Assembly (NCBI GenBank): GCA_902556205.1
Contig: CACDVH010000011.1
Location: 1 to 43,857 of the forward strand
Length of the DNA stretch: 43,857 nucleotides
Reading direction: 5' to 3'
Origin: an uncultured Gammaproteobacteria bacterium
GTDB taxonomy: Bacteria > Pseudomonadota > Gammaproteobacteria > PS1 > Pseudothioglobaceae
Shown: piece after piece, positions 9,066 through 17,214 of the stretch
How the letters are laid out: every line of letters starts with the position of its first letter
How positions within the stretch are numbered: the stretch's first letter is position 1
Position numbers and translations under genes: made by a program
The notes under the pieces: generated by a model
Seen by the model: the letters and a program-made list of their open reading frames with translations, nothing else
What the model was told of the DNA's origin: nothing
Databases searched by the model: none

Positions 9066-10064
9066 ATGCAAGAACAAATTCATAAACTTCCAAAAGTTGA
9101 GCTTCATAGTCATCTTGAGGGTACTATTAAGCCAGCGCTTGCTCAAGAGATTGCTCAGCGCAATGATGTCTCCTTAGATAGTAATCTTTTTCACTCCAAT
9201 GGAGGTTATGCATGGAGTGACTTTCCTAGTTTTTTAACTGCATATGATAATGTGAGCTCTTGTTTAAGACTGGGTAAGGATTATGGCGATATTACTTATG
9301 AATATCTTAAAGATTGTGCTAAAGAAAACGTAGTTTATGCCGAAACCTTTATTTCGCCTGATCATGCTGCAGAATGTGGCATTAGTTACGATGAAATGAT
9401 TTCAGGCATTGCTAGTGGAATTGAAGATGCCGAACGTGATTTTGGAATCGTTGGTCGTATTATTGTTACCTGTGTAAGACACTTGGGGCCAGAACAAGGA
9501 CTAAATGTTGTTCAAACAATGGTGGACAATCCTCACCCTTATGTTGTTGGCTTTGGAATGGGTGGTGACGAAAACGCATATACATTAGAGGAATTTGCAG
9601 ACATTTACAACATCGCTAAAAAGGCAGGTTATGAGTGCACTGTTCATGCTGGGGAGATCTGTGGGCCTGAAAGTGTTTGGGATGCAATCAATTACCTTCC
9701 TATAAGTCGCATTGGTCATGGAGTAAATAGCATCAAAGACAATGAGCTAATGAATGAGCTCGTTCAACGTAATATTCACCTTGAGATTTGTCCAGGCAGT
9801 AATTTGTCGCTTTCCATTTTTCCTGACTGGGATAGCCACCCTCTTCCATCTATCATGAATAAAGCTGTAAGCATAAGTCTTAATTCTGATGATCCGCCTT
9901 TTTTTAATACAACTGTTGGTCAAGAATATTATGACAGCGCAAAACACTTTAATCTTGATATTGATGAGTTAAAAAGGATTTCTGTAATGGCTATGAAGGC
10001 CTCCTTTGCTAACTCTAAAATTAAATCTAGGTTGATAGAAGAAATTCAGAAATTTCAAAGCTAA
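9066..10064 (+). CDS. add: Adenosine deaminase family protein
   Basis: Zinc-dependent amidohydrolase expected to turn adenosine or deoxyadenosine into inosine or deoxyinosine, which PunA can then cleave. Zinc ligands are seen in VELHSHLEGT (His about 14 and 16), TVHAGE (His 194, catalytic Glu 197), RIGHGV and SLNSDDPPFF (Asp 275 and 276). At 332 residues it matches bacterial Add. The SDDPPFF sequence also resembles the SDDPAYF of adenine deaminases of the same superfamily, so the free base is an alternative substrate; the nucleoside operon favours adenosine. The ATG directly abuts the deoB stop. Confidence 0.87.
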   Translation: MQEQIHKLPKVELHSHLEGTIKPALAQEIAQRNDVSLDSNLFHSNGGYAWSDFPSFLTAYDNVSSCLRLGKDYGDITYEYLKDCAKENVVYAETFISPDHAAECGISYDEMISGIASGIEDAERDFGIVGRIIVTCVRHLGPEQGLNVVQTMVDNPHPYVVGFGMGGDENAYTLEEFADIYNIAKKAGYECTVHAGEICGPESVWDAINYLPISRIGHGVNSIKDNELMNELVQRNIHLEICPGSNLSLSIFPDWDSHPLPSIMNKAVSISLNSDDPPFFNTTVGQEYYDSAKHFNLDIDELKRISVMAMKASFANSKIKSRLIEEIQKFQS

Positions 10065-10106
10065 AAACCCTTTAAAATTTATTCATAAACTTTTGGAAAA
10101 CTTATT

Positions 10107-10673
10107 ATGTCAATAGAAAAAACTTACATTACAGCTGATGAGCTAGTGCACGACTCTTTTAAATTAGGAGTTCAAATTCATAATAGTGGTTTTAAACCTG
10201 ACTTTATCGTAGGCGTATGGCGAGGTGGAACTCCTGTTGGAATAGCCATTCAAGAAATACTTGCTTACCTTGGTAATGACTCTGATCATATTGCCATTCG
10301 AACCTCATCATATTATGGCCTTAATCAACAATCTAAAGAGGTAAGAGTTCATGGCATTGACTATCTTGTTAGCAATATGAATGCAGAAGATAAACTACTT
10401 ATTGTTGATGACGTATTTGACTCAGGAAGAAGTATTAAAGCTATTCTTGACACGCTTAATGAAAAAGCTAGAAAAAATATTCCTCACGAAATTAAAATGG
10501 CAATGCCATGGTACAAGCCAGAGAGAAATATAATAGGCATAGAGCCTGATTATTTCATTCATAAAACAGATGATTGGCTAGTATTTCCCCACGAAATGGA
10601 TGGGCTTACAGAAGAAGAAATTTTCGAAAATAAAGAAGGTATGAAGGATATTCTTTCTGAGGTTAAAAAGTAA
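10107..10673 (+). CDS. Purine phosphoribosyltransferase (hypoxanthine-type)
   Basis: Type I phosphoribosyltransferase of 188 residues. The PRPP-binding loop is LLIVDDVFDSGRS at about residues 96-108, and the phosphate-binding loop is VGVWRGGTPVG at about residues 36-46. It most likely turns a free purine base, hypoxanthine or guanine, into its nucleotide, the salvage step after PunA and Add release the base. Exact base preference cannot be read from the sequence; xanthine-guanine types are a possible alternative. It is the last gene of the run, 42 bases after add and converging with the opp operon. Confidence 0.82.
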   Translation: MSIEKTYITADELVHDSFKLGVQIHNSGFKPDFIVGVWRGGTPVGIAIQEILAYLGNDSDHIAIRTSSYYGLNQQSKEVRVHGIDYLVSNMNAEDKLLIVDDVFDSGRSIKAILDTLNEKARKNIPHEIKMAMPWYKPERNIIGIEPDYFIHKTDDWLVFPHEMDGLTEEEIFENKEGMKDILSEVKK

Positions 10674-10690
10674 GCTATTATTTGAGCATT

Positions 10691-10707
10691 AGAGTTAGTT
10701 TAACTCT
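10691..10707. terminator. Small hairpin between convergent operons, possible bidirectional terminator
   Basis: Perfect 7-base inverted repeat AGAGTTA/TAACTCT around a 3-base loop, located where the nucleoside operon and the opp operon converge. It overlaps the stop codon of the 43-residue ORF. There is no real U-tract on either strand, so it is a weak terminator candidate. Confidence 0.3.
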
Positions 10708-10831
10708 TAACAATATCCCAAAGACCATAGAATATTGCTAGCCAGATTAGGCCTTTTATTAGAAAAAATAAAAAAGGCACTACAATCAATAGCCATTTAT
10801 TTTTAATCCGCTTTTTGAGATAGTTAATCAT
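10700..10831 (-). CDS. Small membrane protein ORF (43 aa) at the end of the opp operon
   Basis: Unrecognised 43-residue ORF. It starts MINYLKKRIKNKWLLI, with a positively charged N-terminus, then a hydrophobic stretch at about residues 13-37 long enough for one or two membrane spans, and ends YGLWDIVKS. Its ATG lies inside the last codons of oppF (8-base overlap, ATGATTAA), the form expected for coupled translation. The topology would put the basic end in the cytoplasm. It fills nearly all of the space between oppF and the convergent phosphoribosyltransferase gene. No function can be assigned; an accessory subunit of the importer or an unrelated small membrane protein are both possible. Confidence 0.6.
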   Translation of the reverse strand: MINYLKKRIKNKWLLIVVPFLFFLIKGLIWLAIFYGLWDIVKS

Positions 10832-11810
10832 GAAAGTGGCATGCAACACTGTGGTCTTGTGCTATCCCCTTAAATTCAGGTTTTTCCAGAGCACAGACCT
10901 CCTGAGCTTTTTGACATCTGGTTCTAAATACGCAGCCTGAAGGTGGATTAATTGGTGATGGTAAATCTCCCTCTATCAAAATTAAATCTTTGTTTTTCTC
11001 AACATTAGGGTCTGGGATTGGAACTGCAGAAATGAGTGCTTGAGTATAGGGATGGCTTGGACTTTTATAAATGTCATCACTCTTTGCAAGTTCAACCATA
11101 TTGCCTAAATATAGGACCATTATTTTAGTACTAATATGCTTCACTACACTTAAATCATGGGCAATAAATATTAAAGCTAATTTCATCTCCTCCTGTAAAT
11201 CCATTAACAAATTAACGACTTGAGCTTGTATAGAGACATCCAAGGCTGAGACGGGCTCATCACAGATAATAAGCTTAGGTTTCAAGATCAGAGCTCTGGC
11301 AATACCAATTCTTTGGCACTGTCCTCCAGAAAATTCATGTGGATAACGGTTCATTAAATTATCGAGTAGTCCAACCTTATTCATCACATCAATCACTCGA
11401 GCTTGAACATCAGCCTCAGGTGTTTTTGGGTAATGAGTTCTCAGAGGCTCCGCTATGATTTCTCCAATATTCATTCTTGGATTGAGACTTGCTAAAGGGT
11501 CCTGAAAAATCATTTGAATTTGTTTGCGATAAGGCCTTGTTTCAGAATGACTCAACCCAAGCAAATCGTTACCCAACCAGATAACCTCCCCTGCTTCTGC
11601 TGGCACCATTTTCACAATAGCTCTGGCAAGCGTAGATTTACCACACCCTGACTCGCCAACCACTCCAAGCGTTTCTCCAGCACTTAAAGAGAAAGAAATA
11701 TCATTCACTGCCTGAAGCTTCTTTGCCTTTGTCCAAGGCATATCACCTTCAGATGAAACATCAAAATTGACCTTTAAGTTTTTAACTTCAAGAATCGGTT
11801 GATTGTTCAT
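10824..11810 (-). CDS. oppF: Oligopeptide ABC transporter ATPase OppF
   Basis: One of two cytoplasmic ATPases energising the oligopeptide importer. Walker A is GVVGESGCGKSTLARA, the signature is HEFSGGQCQRIGIARAL, Walker B is LIICDEPVSALD, and the C-terminal oligo_HPY extension has PSGCVFRTRCQKAQEVC, whose cysteines are typical of the family's iron-sulfur-type site. I use the ATG at 11810, which overlaps the oppD stop as ATGA and follows AAGAGAAG, rather than a longer frame starting 27 bases upstream. It is 328 residues, normal for OppF. Confidence 0.93.
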   Translation of the reverse strand: MNNQPILEVKNLKVNFDVSSEGDMPWTKAKKLQAVNDISFSLSAGETLGVVGESGCGKSTLARAIVKMVPAEAGEVIWLGNDLLGLSHSETRPYRKQIQMIFQDPLASLNPRMNIGEIIAEPLRTHYPKTPEADVQARVIDVMNKVGLLDNLMNRYPHEFSGGQCQRIGIARALILKPKLIICDEPVSALDVSIQAQVVNLLMDLQEEMKLALIFIAHDLSVVKHISTKIMVLYLGNMVELAKSDDIYKSPSHPYTQALISAVPIPDPNVEKNKDLILIEGDLPSPINPPSGCVFRTRCQKAQEVCALEKPEFKGIAQDHSVACHFHD

Positions 11811-12778
11811 AGTATCTTCTCTTTTGAAACATGACAAGCTCTGAAATGATCATCATTACTAGCTTTTACTAGGATAGGAGATTCACTATTACATTTGTCA
11901 ATAGAATAATTACACCTTGGAGCAAAAGGACAACCCTCAGGTGCCTTCATCATGTTGGGTGGATTGCCGGGAATTGTAACCAACCTTTCCTCTGAATCAT
12001 CAAGTCTAGGGACTGCACTCATTAATCCTTGCGTATATGGGTGAGTTGGTGATGCATAAATATTCTCAGTCTTGCCGATCTCCATAATTTCGCCGCCGTA
12101 CATCACAAGCATGTCATCACTACTCCCAGCAACAACTCCAAGGTCATGAGTAATCAAAATAATTGACATCCCAAAGTCTTTCTGAAGGTCTGCCAGCAAC
12201 TTCATAATTTGCGCTTGAACCGTAACATCAAGCGCGGTAGTTGGTTCATCAGCTATTAGTAATTTAGGGTGACACAATAAAGACATCGCAATCATCACTC
12301 TCTGCCTCATGCCTCCTGAAAATTCATGTGGATACATTCTGATACGATTACTTGCATCAGGAATTCTTACTGCATCAAGCATACTAATAGATTGCTTTAA
12401 TGCGTCAGATTTTGAAACACCTTGGTGATGAATTAAAACTTCGGTCATTTGTTCAGAGACTCTGACATATGGATTAAGACTTGTCATGGGATCTTGAAAG
12501 ATCATGGCAATTTTTTCAGCTCTGATTTGATTTAATTTTTGATTAGATAGGTTAAGAATTTCTTTACCTTCGAACTTTACGCTACCCGTTGCACTTCCGT
12601 TATGATCAAGAAGACCTGTCATTCCAAATACAGTTTGACTTTTTCCACTTCCAGATTCGCCTACAATTGCTAAAATTTTTCCTTCATCCATAGAAAAATT
12701 AACGTTATTCACCGCGCTCACAATGCCATCTGCAGTCTCAAATTCAACCTTGAGGTTTTTAACATCTATCAAGCTCAT
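11807..12778 (-). CDS. oppD: Oligopeptide ABC transporter ATPase OppD
   Basis: Second ATPase subunit of the importer, 323 residues. Walker A is AIVGESGSGKSQTVFG; the signature helix is HEFSGGMRQRVMIAMSL; Walker B is LLIADEPTTALDVT; the oligo_HPY tail carries PEGCPFAPRCNYSIDKC. The Gln in GKSQ and the order D before F identify it as the OppD/DppD side of the pair. The gene lies 6 bases after oppC and overlaps oppF by 4. Confidence 0.93.
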   Translation of the reverse strand: MSLIDVKNLKVEFETADGIVSAVNNVNFSMDEGKILAIVGESGSGKSQTVFGMTGLLDHNGSATGSVKFEGKEILNLSNQKLNQIRAEKIAMIFQDPMTSLNPYVRVSEQMTEVLIHHQGVSKSDALKQSISMLDAVRIPDASNRIRMYPHEFSGGMRQRVMIAMSLLCHPKLLIADEPTTALDVTVQAQIMKLLADLQKDFGMSIILITHDLGVVAGSSDDMLVMYGGEIMEIGKTENIYASPTHPYTQGLMSAVPRLDDSEERLVTIPGNPPNMMKAPEGCPFAPRCNYSIDKCNSESPILVKASNDDHFRACHVSKEKIL

Positions 12779-12784
12779 TAAACT

Positions 12785-13711
12785 CTACCTCTCCTTGGGA
12801 TCCAGTGCGTCACGAAGACCATCACCGATAAAGTAAAAACAAAAAAGACTGACGACAAAGAAGGCTAGTGGAAAGAGAAGTTGCCATTCCGTATCGTAGC
12901 TAATGGTTCCGGCACCCTCCTTAATGAGTGCGCCCCAGCTTGTGGATGGCTCTTGAACACCGAGTCCAAGGAATGAGATAAAGCTTTCAGCAAGAATTAT
13001 TCCCGGAACCAGTAAAGTGGCATAAACTGCGACGATTCCTAATAGATTAGGAACAATATGTCTTGTAATAATTTTGAAATCACTGACACCGGTCACCCTA
13101 GCAGCCTCAATAAACTCTTTGTTCTTTAGGTTTAGAGTTTGTCCGCGAACGATCCTGCTCATATCAAGCCAAGATAAAAGTCCAATCCCGATAAACAACA
13201 TTCCAATTGATCGCCCAAAAACTACTAGAAGAAGGATGAGTACAAACATGTATGGTATAGACATTAGTATGTCTACAATTCGCATCATAATTTGGTCTGT
13301 TTTTCCACCTAAATAACCTGAGGTGGCTCCATAGAGGGTCCCAACAATGACTGCTACAGTAGCCCCTAAAACTCCTACCATTAATGATATTTGAGTGCCT
13401 TGGATCACCCTTGAGTAAAGATCTCGCCCTAGATCATCTGTACCAAAGTAATGTCCACTCTCAATTGATGGCATTCCAACCCTAGCAGCAGAGCCCATAG
13501 CATTCCAATCAATTTGTTCATAACTCCACACAGCGAAGTATGGACCAATGAAAGAGAATAAAACAATAGAAAGTAAGATGAATAAACTGATCGTTGCGGC
13601 TTTGTTTTGTATAAATCGCATGCGGGCGTCCTTCCAAAGCGAGCGACCAGGACCAGACTCAGAAAGGTTTTCTGCCATCGTTTTAATCTTACCTTTATTC
13701 GCCACAATCAT
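12785..13711 (-). CDS. oppC: Oligopeptide ABC transporter permease OppC
   Basis: Inner-membrane permease, 308 residues, with the N-terminal OppC domain (a first membrane helix after SLWKDARMRFIQNKAATIS) and five further helices. FGTDDLGRDLYSRVIQGTQI is the usual periplasmic segment, and the ATPase-contacting EAA loop is EAARVTGVSDFKIITRHIVP. The chosen ATG at 13711 lies 4 bases after oppB; an internal ATG at 13678 (MAENLSESG) is possible and would remove 11 residues that carry no family signal. Confidence 0.92.
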   Translation of the reverse strand: MIVANKGKIKTMAENLSESGPGRSLWKDARMRFIQNKAATISLFILLSIVLFSFIGPYFAVWSYEQIDWNAMGSAARVGMPSIESGHYFGTDDLGRDLYSRVIQGTQISLMVGVLGATVAVIVGTLYGATSGYLGGKTDQIMMRIVDILMSIPYMFVLILLLVVFGRSIGMLFIGIGLLSWLDMSRIVRGQTLNLKNKEFIEAARVTGVSDFKIITRHIVPNLLGIVAVYATLLVPGIILAESFISFLGLGVQEPSTSWGALIKEGAGTISYDTEWQLLFPLAFFVVSLFCFYFIGDGLRDALDPKER

Positions 13712-13715
13712 CTGA

Positions 13716-14639
13716 TTAGTACCTTATTTTTGGATCAATCCATGCATACAACAAATCAGCAATAAGGCTGAACAGAATGGTCAAGCTGCCGACAACAATT
13801 GTTATTCCCATCATCACTGAGTAGTCTCGATTGAATGCTGCATTCACGAAGAAGTAGCCCATACCACCGGTTGAAAAGTAAATGTCAATAAGTACTGATC
13901 CAGTAATAAGCCCCACGAAGGCTGGCCCTAGGTAAGAGATAACTGGAAGCAGTGAAGGCTTTAAAACATGTCTAAAGAAAATGACCTTAGTGGGCAGTCC
14001 TTTAGATCTGGCTGTTCTGATATAGTTTGTATTTAAGACTTCTAGCATCGATGAGCGAGTGATTCTAGCGATAGATGCCATGTAGCTCGTTGAAAGAGCA
14101 ATCACTGGCATAACCAGGTACTGCCATGCGCCTCCATTCCAGCCACCACCTGGAAGCCAATCAAGCCACAAAGTAAAAACGATTATCAGCAAAGGAGCCA
14201 TGACGAAATTTGGAAGCACTTGGGCTCCGATAGATACGCCTACAGCAAGATAATCAATCCAGGTATTTTTTCTAATCGCAGCAATCGCACCTAGGGGTAT
14301 TCCAACGCCAACAGCAACAATAAATGACCAAAAGCCATACTTCAAGGTAATTGGAAAGCCATGACCTATAATTTCATTGACAGTCCTATCGTGATATTTG
14401 TATGAGGGACCGAAATCAAACTCAGTAATAACGCCCCATAAATAATTAAACATCTGACGCCATATAGGCTGATCTAAACCATACTTAGCCTCTATATTAG
14501 CAAGTACCTGAGGTGGCAAAGGTCTCTCGGAGGTAAAAGGACCTCCTGGAGCAGCATGCATTAGATAAAAACTGACTGCTATGAGGATAAGGAGTGTCGG
14601 AATGGCAATTCCAATTCGCTTGATTATGTAGTTGATCAT
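13716..14639 (-). CDS. oppB: Oligopeptide ABC transporter permease OppB
   Basis: Inner-membrane permease that pairs with OppC, 307 residues with about six helices. The N-terminus MINYIIKRIGIAIPTLLILI followed by HAAPGGPF is characteristic, as is the EAA loop NYIRTARSKGLPTKVIFFRH. The gene starts about 46 bases after a strong intrinsic terminator that follows oppA, so it depends on read-through or on its own promoter; a TACAAT sits at 14674-14679 but no good -35 accompanies it. No clear Shine-Dalgarno is seen. Confidence 0.92.
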   Translation of the reverse strand: MINYIIKRIGIAIPTLLILIAVSFYLMHAAPGGPFTSERPLPPQVLANIEAKYGLDQPIWRQMFNYLWGVITEFDFGPSYKYHDRTVNEIIGHGFPITLKYGFWSFIVAVGVGIPLGAIAAIRKNTWIDYLAVGVSIGAQVLPNFVMAPLLIIVFTLWLDWLPGGGWNGGAWQYLVMPVIALSTSYMASIARITRSSMLEVLNTNYIRTARSKGLPTKVIFFRHVLKPSLLPVISYLGPAFVGLITGSVLIDIYFSTGGMGYFFVNAAFNRDYSVMMGITIVVGSLTILFSLIADLLYAWIDPKIRY

Positions 14640-14684
14640 ATCCGAAATTGACCAGAAAAAAATTTATTGAATTATTGTACCCGA

Positions 14685-14722
14685 CAAACAAAAAAGCACC
14701 GCACATTCTCAGTGCGGTGCTT
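14685..14722 (-). terminator. Intrinsic terminator between oppA and oppB
   Basis: On the minus strand an 11-base perfect stem AAGCACCGCAC/GTGCGGTGCTT with a 7-base loop is followed by TTTTTTGTTTG. It begins about 19 bases after the oppA stop and precedes oppB. This would make oppA, the binding protein, more abundant than the membrane and ATPase subunits. Confidence 0.9.
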
Positions 14723-14740
14723 CCCTGTAAAAACTATATA

Positions 14741-16366
14741 TTACTTCGCAGTTTTATATAAATTACGAGAATACCAGTTTTGTTCTACGTTGTTATATGG
14801 CCAGCCTTTGACGTTAGTCTTAAGCATGAATACACCTGCGTAGTGGTATACAGGAATCACTGGCATTTCATTTGCCAAGATTTCTTCGACACGAGTGTAG
14901 TTAGCCGATGCATCATCTAAAGTTCTCGCATCTAACATTAATGAATCTACCTCAGAATTGCTGAATTTACCATCGTTATATCCTGATGGAGTTGTCAGTA
15001 AATCTAAGAATGTAGAAGCTTCATTATAGTCACCACACCAAGCACCACGAGCTAACTCAAAGTCTTGAGAGCCACGCGTTTTCAGGAATGTTTTCCACTC
15101 TTGATTCGCTAATGTAACTTCTGCACCAAGGACCTCTTTCCACATTTGTTGAGCGGCGATTGCAATCTTCTTGTGTCCTTCAGAAGTATTGTAAATGTAC
15201 TCAAAACTAAGTGGATTGCCAGCACCATAACCTGCATCAGCTAGTAACTCTTGAGCTTTAGCTTCACGATCAGATTGTGACATTTGACCGAATGCCACTG
15301 GAGGAACTTCAAAACCTGCAGTCGCGCCAGGAGTAAAGGTGAATGCATTGATTTGACCAGCCTGTAGGATCTTTTCAGTAATCACAGAACGATCAAGTGC
15401 ATACGCAAGTGCCTGACGAACTCTAACATCTTTAAAGACCTCAGGGCCACTATCTGACAAGTTAAATGTCATATAGTAGTTACAAAGCCTTGGAAATGAA
15501 GTCGCTTCATCAGGATAGTCCTGCTTTAAGCGAATAAATTGACCCGAAGGAACTGTTCCTTTGTCAAGCTCATTAGCCAAATAACGAGTGAAGTCTACAT
15601 TCTCATCATTAATAACTAATGCAACGACCTTTTCTATAATAGTAGCGTCATCATTCCAATACATTGAGTTACGCTCACGAACTGAGCGCTCATTAGGAAT
15701 ATGCTCAGTTAAAACATAAGCACCATTAGATACGATATTTCCAGGCTTAGTCCAATCGTTTCCAAACGTTCTCACTCTCCATTCTGGAGCTGGGAATGTT
15801 GATGAATGAGTTGTCATTGCAGCAAAATAAGGCAATGAATCAGTTAAGCGAACCTCTAGAGTGTGATTATCTAATGCAGTAACACCTAAAGCACTTGTTG
15901 GTAAGTCACCAGACATTACAGCGCCGACATTTTCAAGGGACATAATTTCTGCAAACCATGAGTATGGTGAGGTTGTTGCAGGGTCAGCTAAGCGCTGCCA
16001 AGCATAAACAAAGTCATGAGCAGTAACGGGGTTTCCGTCAGACCACATAGCGTTGTCACGAAGTGTAAATGTATATACATCCTTTGCATCATTAGTTGTA
16101 TATCCTGTTGCTACACCTGGGACAAGATTACCATCAGCGTCTTGATTCATTAAACCTTCAAAAAGGTCACGAACAATGTCTGAACCAGAAACATCTTCAA
16201 CAATTTGAGGATCCACTGAAGTGAATTCATCGAGCAAACTGTATGTAAATGTTTGATCATCAGCAAGAGTTTCTCCAGTAACTGGGTGAGTTGCAGCCAT
16301 CACTGATGAGGATGCAAAAAACGCCAATAAGAAACCCGTAGCCAAAGATTTTGGCAAATAGTTCAT
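14741..16366 (-). CDS. oppA: Periplasmic oligopeptide-binding protein OppA
   Basis: Substrate receptor of the importer, an SBP_bac_5 family protein of 541 residues. A classic signal peptide is visible: MNYLPKSLATGFLLAFFASS, with cleavage likely after VMA around residue 24. Family features include the N-terminal DPQIVEDVSGSDIVRDLFEG, WSDGNPVTAHDFVYAWQRL (about residues 108-126) and the C-terminal IPVYHYAGVFMLK. It follows the E. coli OppA/MppA subgroup more than dipeptide-specific DppA. It has the best Shine-Dalgarno in the window, AAGGAGAG, about 5 bases before the ATG, consistent with very high expression. Confidence 0.93.
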   Translation of the reverse strand: MNYLPKSLATGFLLAFFASSSVMAATHPVTGETLADDQTFTYSLLDEFTSVDPQIVEDVSGSDIVRDLFEGLMNQDADGNLVPGVATGYTTNDAKDVYTFTLRDNAMWSDGNPVTAHDFVYAWQRLADPATTSPYSWFAEIMSLENVGAVMSGDLPTSALGVTALDNHTLEVRLTDSLPYFAAMTTHSSTFPAPEWRVRTFGNDWTKPGNIVSNGAYVLTEHIPNERSVRERNSMYWNDDATIIEKVVALVINDENVDFTRYLANELDKGTVPSGQFIRLKQDYPDEATSFPRLCNYYMTFNLSDSGPEVFKDVRVRQALAYALDRSVITEKILQAGQINAFTFTPGATAGFEVPPVAFGQMSQSDREAKAQELLADAGYGAGNPLSFEYIYNTSEGHKKIAIAAQQMWKEVLGAEVTLANQEWKTFLKTRGSQDFELARGAWCGDYNEASTFLDLLTTPSGYNDGKFSNSEVDSLMLDARTLDDASANYTRVEEILANEMPVIPVYHYAGVFMLKTNVKGWPYNNVEQNWYSRNLYKTAK

Positions 16367-16660
16367 ATTTCTCTCCTTAATAAAAAAATAAAAAATCCAT
16401 CAAATCAAAATGAGGATATTAAGAAGTTTATACTTTTTTTGAGAATTAAGCTAAGTTTTTAAGCAAAATTGACAAGAAAAATCCATCGTAAATTCATCAA
16501 TTCAACACAAAGCTAAGCACCCTCACAAATATAATTCTTTTATCTGGTCTCCTAGGGCTATTGTGAGTTTAGCCATAAATAGATAGTAGTTTTCTCACAT
16601 CAAAGCACTCCTTTTCTTTGATTAACTACTACCACCCTAACTTGAACATATTAATTATTT
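16367..16660 (-). promoter_or_regulatory. oppA upstream region (294 bases without a gene)
   Basis: Largest gene-free stretch in the window. On the minus strand it holds the oppA Shine-Dalgarno and a TATAAA at about 16429-16434 with a weak -35 (TTAGCT) 16 bases upstream, so a promoter there is only tentative. An imperfect dyad at 16584-16631 lies at the far end, near the thioesterase stop. I find no ORF above 30 codons with coding character on either strand. Confidence 0.35.
16584..16631. repeat. Interrupted inverted repeat downstream of the thioesterase gene
   Basis: Outer arms TAGTAGTT/AACTACTA (8 of 8) and inner arms ATCAAAG/CTTTGAT (7 of 7) enclose a 10-base loop, with unequal unpaired bases between the stems. 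No T-run follows on either strand. It could be a factor-dependent terminator for the thioesterase gene, an mRNA-stabilising structure, or an operator for oppA. Confidence 0.45.
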
Positions 16661-17107
16661 TTAAACCAAAAAATTAATCTCAGTCTTTTCGAATTCAATA
16701 ATCCTTTTTTTAATCTCTTTTGGAATAGAAGTTTTACTATTTTTTTCGTAATCAAACATCACAACTTTAGCATCACCAATTGCTACAAGTCTCTGATTTT
16801 TATGGCTAATTACAGAATACTTCATGGTAAAGTAATCATTCGCCATTGATTCCACTCTTGATCCTACTGATATAGTGTCTGGGTAGAAGAGTGGGTAAAT
16901 AAATTTGCATTGTGTTGAGGCTAAAATTGTTGAAATCCTTGACTCTGAAAACAAGTTATCGGAATTGTTTTTTTCAAAATAAGCAATACGTGCTTTTTGA
17001 AAATATTTGAAATATTCAACATTATTGACATGTTGAAGAGCATCCATATCTCCCCAATCAACATCCATAACTTTAATAAAAGAAAACTCATCTAGAAATT
17101 TTTGCAT
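16661..17107 (-). CDS. Acyl-CoA thioesterase, hot-dog fold (4HBT/YbgC-like)
   Basis: A 148-residue single-domain hot-dog protein. The family signature VDWGDMDALQHVNNVEYFKY (about residues 17-36) contains the catalytic Asp and the HVNN turn, followed by KARIAYFE. It is expected to hydrolyse an acyl-CoA or acyl-ACP; the actual acyl group cannot be inferred. A TATAAT at 17119-17124 ends 11 bases before the ATG, so the mRNA leader would be only a few bases long. The genes on either side do not explain its role. Confidence 0.85.
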   Translation of the reverse strand: MQKFLDEFSFIKVMDVDWGDMDALQHVNNVEYFKYFQKARIAYFEKNNSDNLFSESRISTILASTQCKFIYPLFYPDTISVGSRVESMANDYFTMKYSVISHKNQRLVAIGDAKVVMFDYEKNSKTSIPKEIKKRIIEFEKTEINFLV

Positions 17108-17118
17108 CAGTTGATTTT

Positions 17119-17124
17119 ATTATA
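17119..17124 (-). promoter_or_regulatory. Candidate -10 box of the thioesterase gene
   Basis: Consensus TATAAT on the minus strand, 11 bases before the ATG at 17107. A TTGGTA lies 15 bases further upstream, a shorter spacer than usual. If used, the leader would be about 5 bases. Confidence 0.4.
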
Positions 17125-17214
17125 TAAAGTATAAATTGTTACCAATAAACAAAATTATTCTAGATGCAACTTTGAAAATCAGAGAGGGGTATAGATTTAA
17201 TTGAGGGTTTTAAT

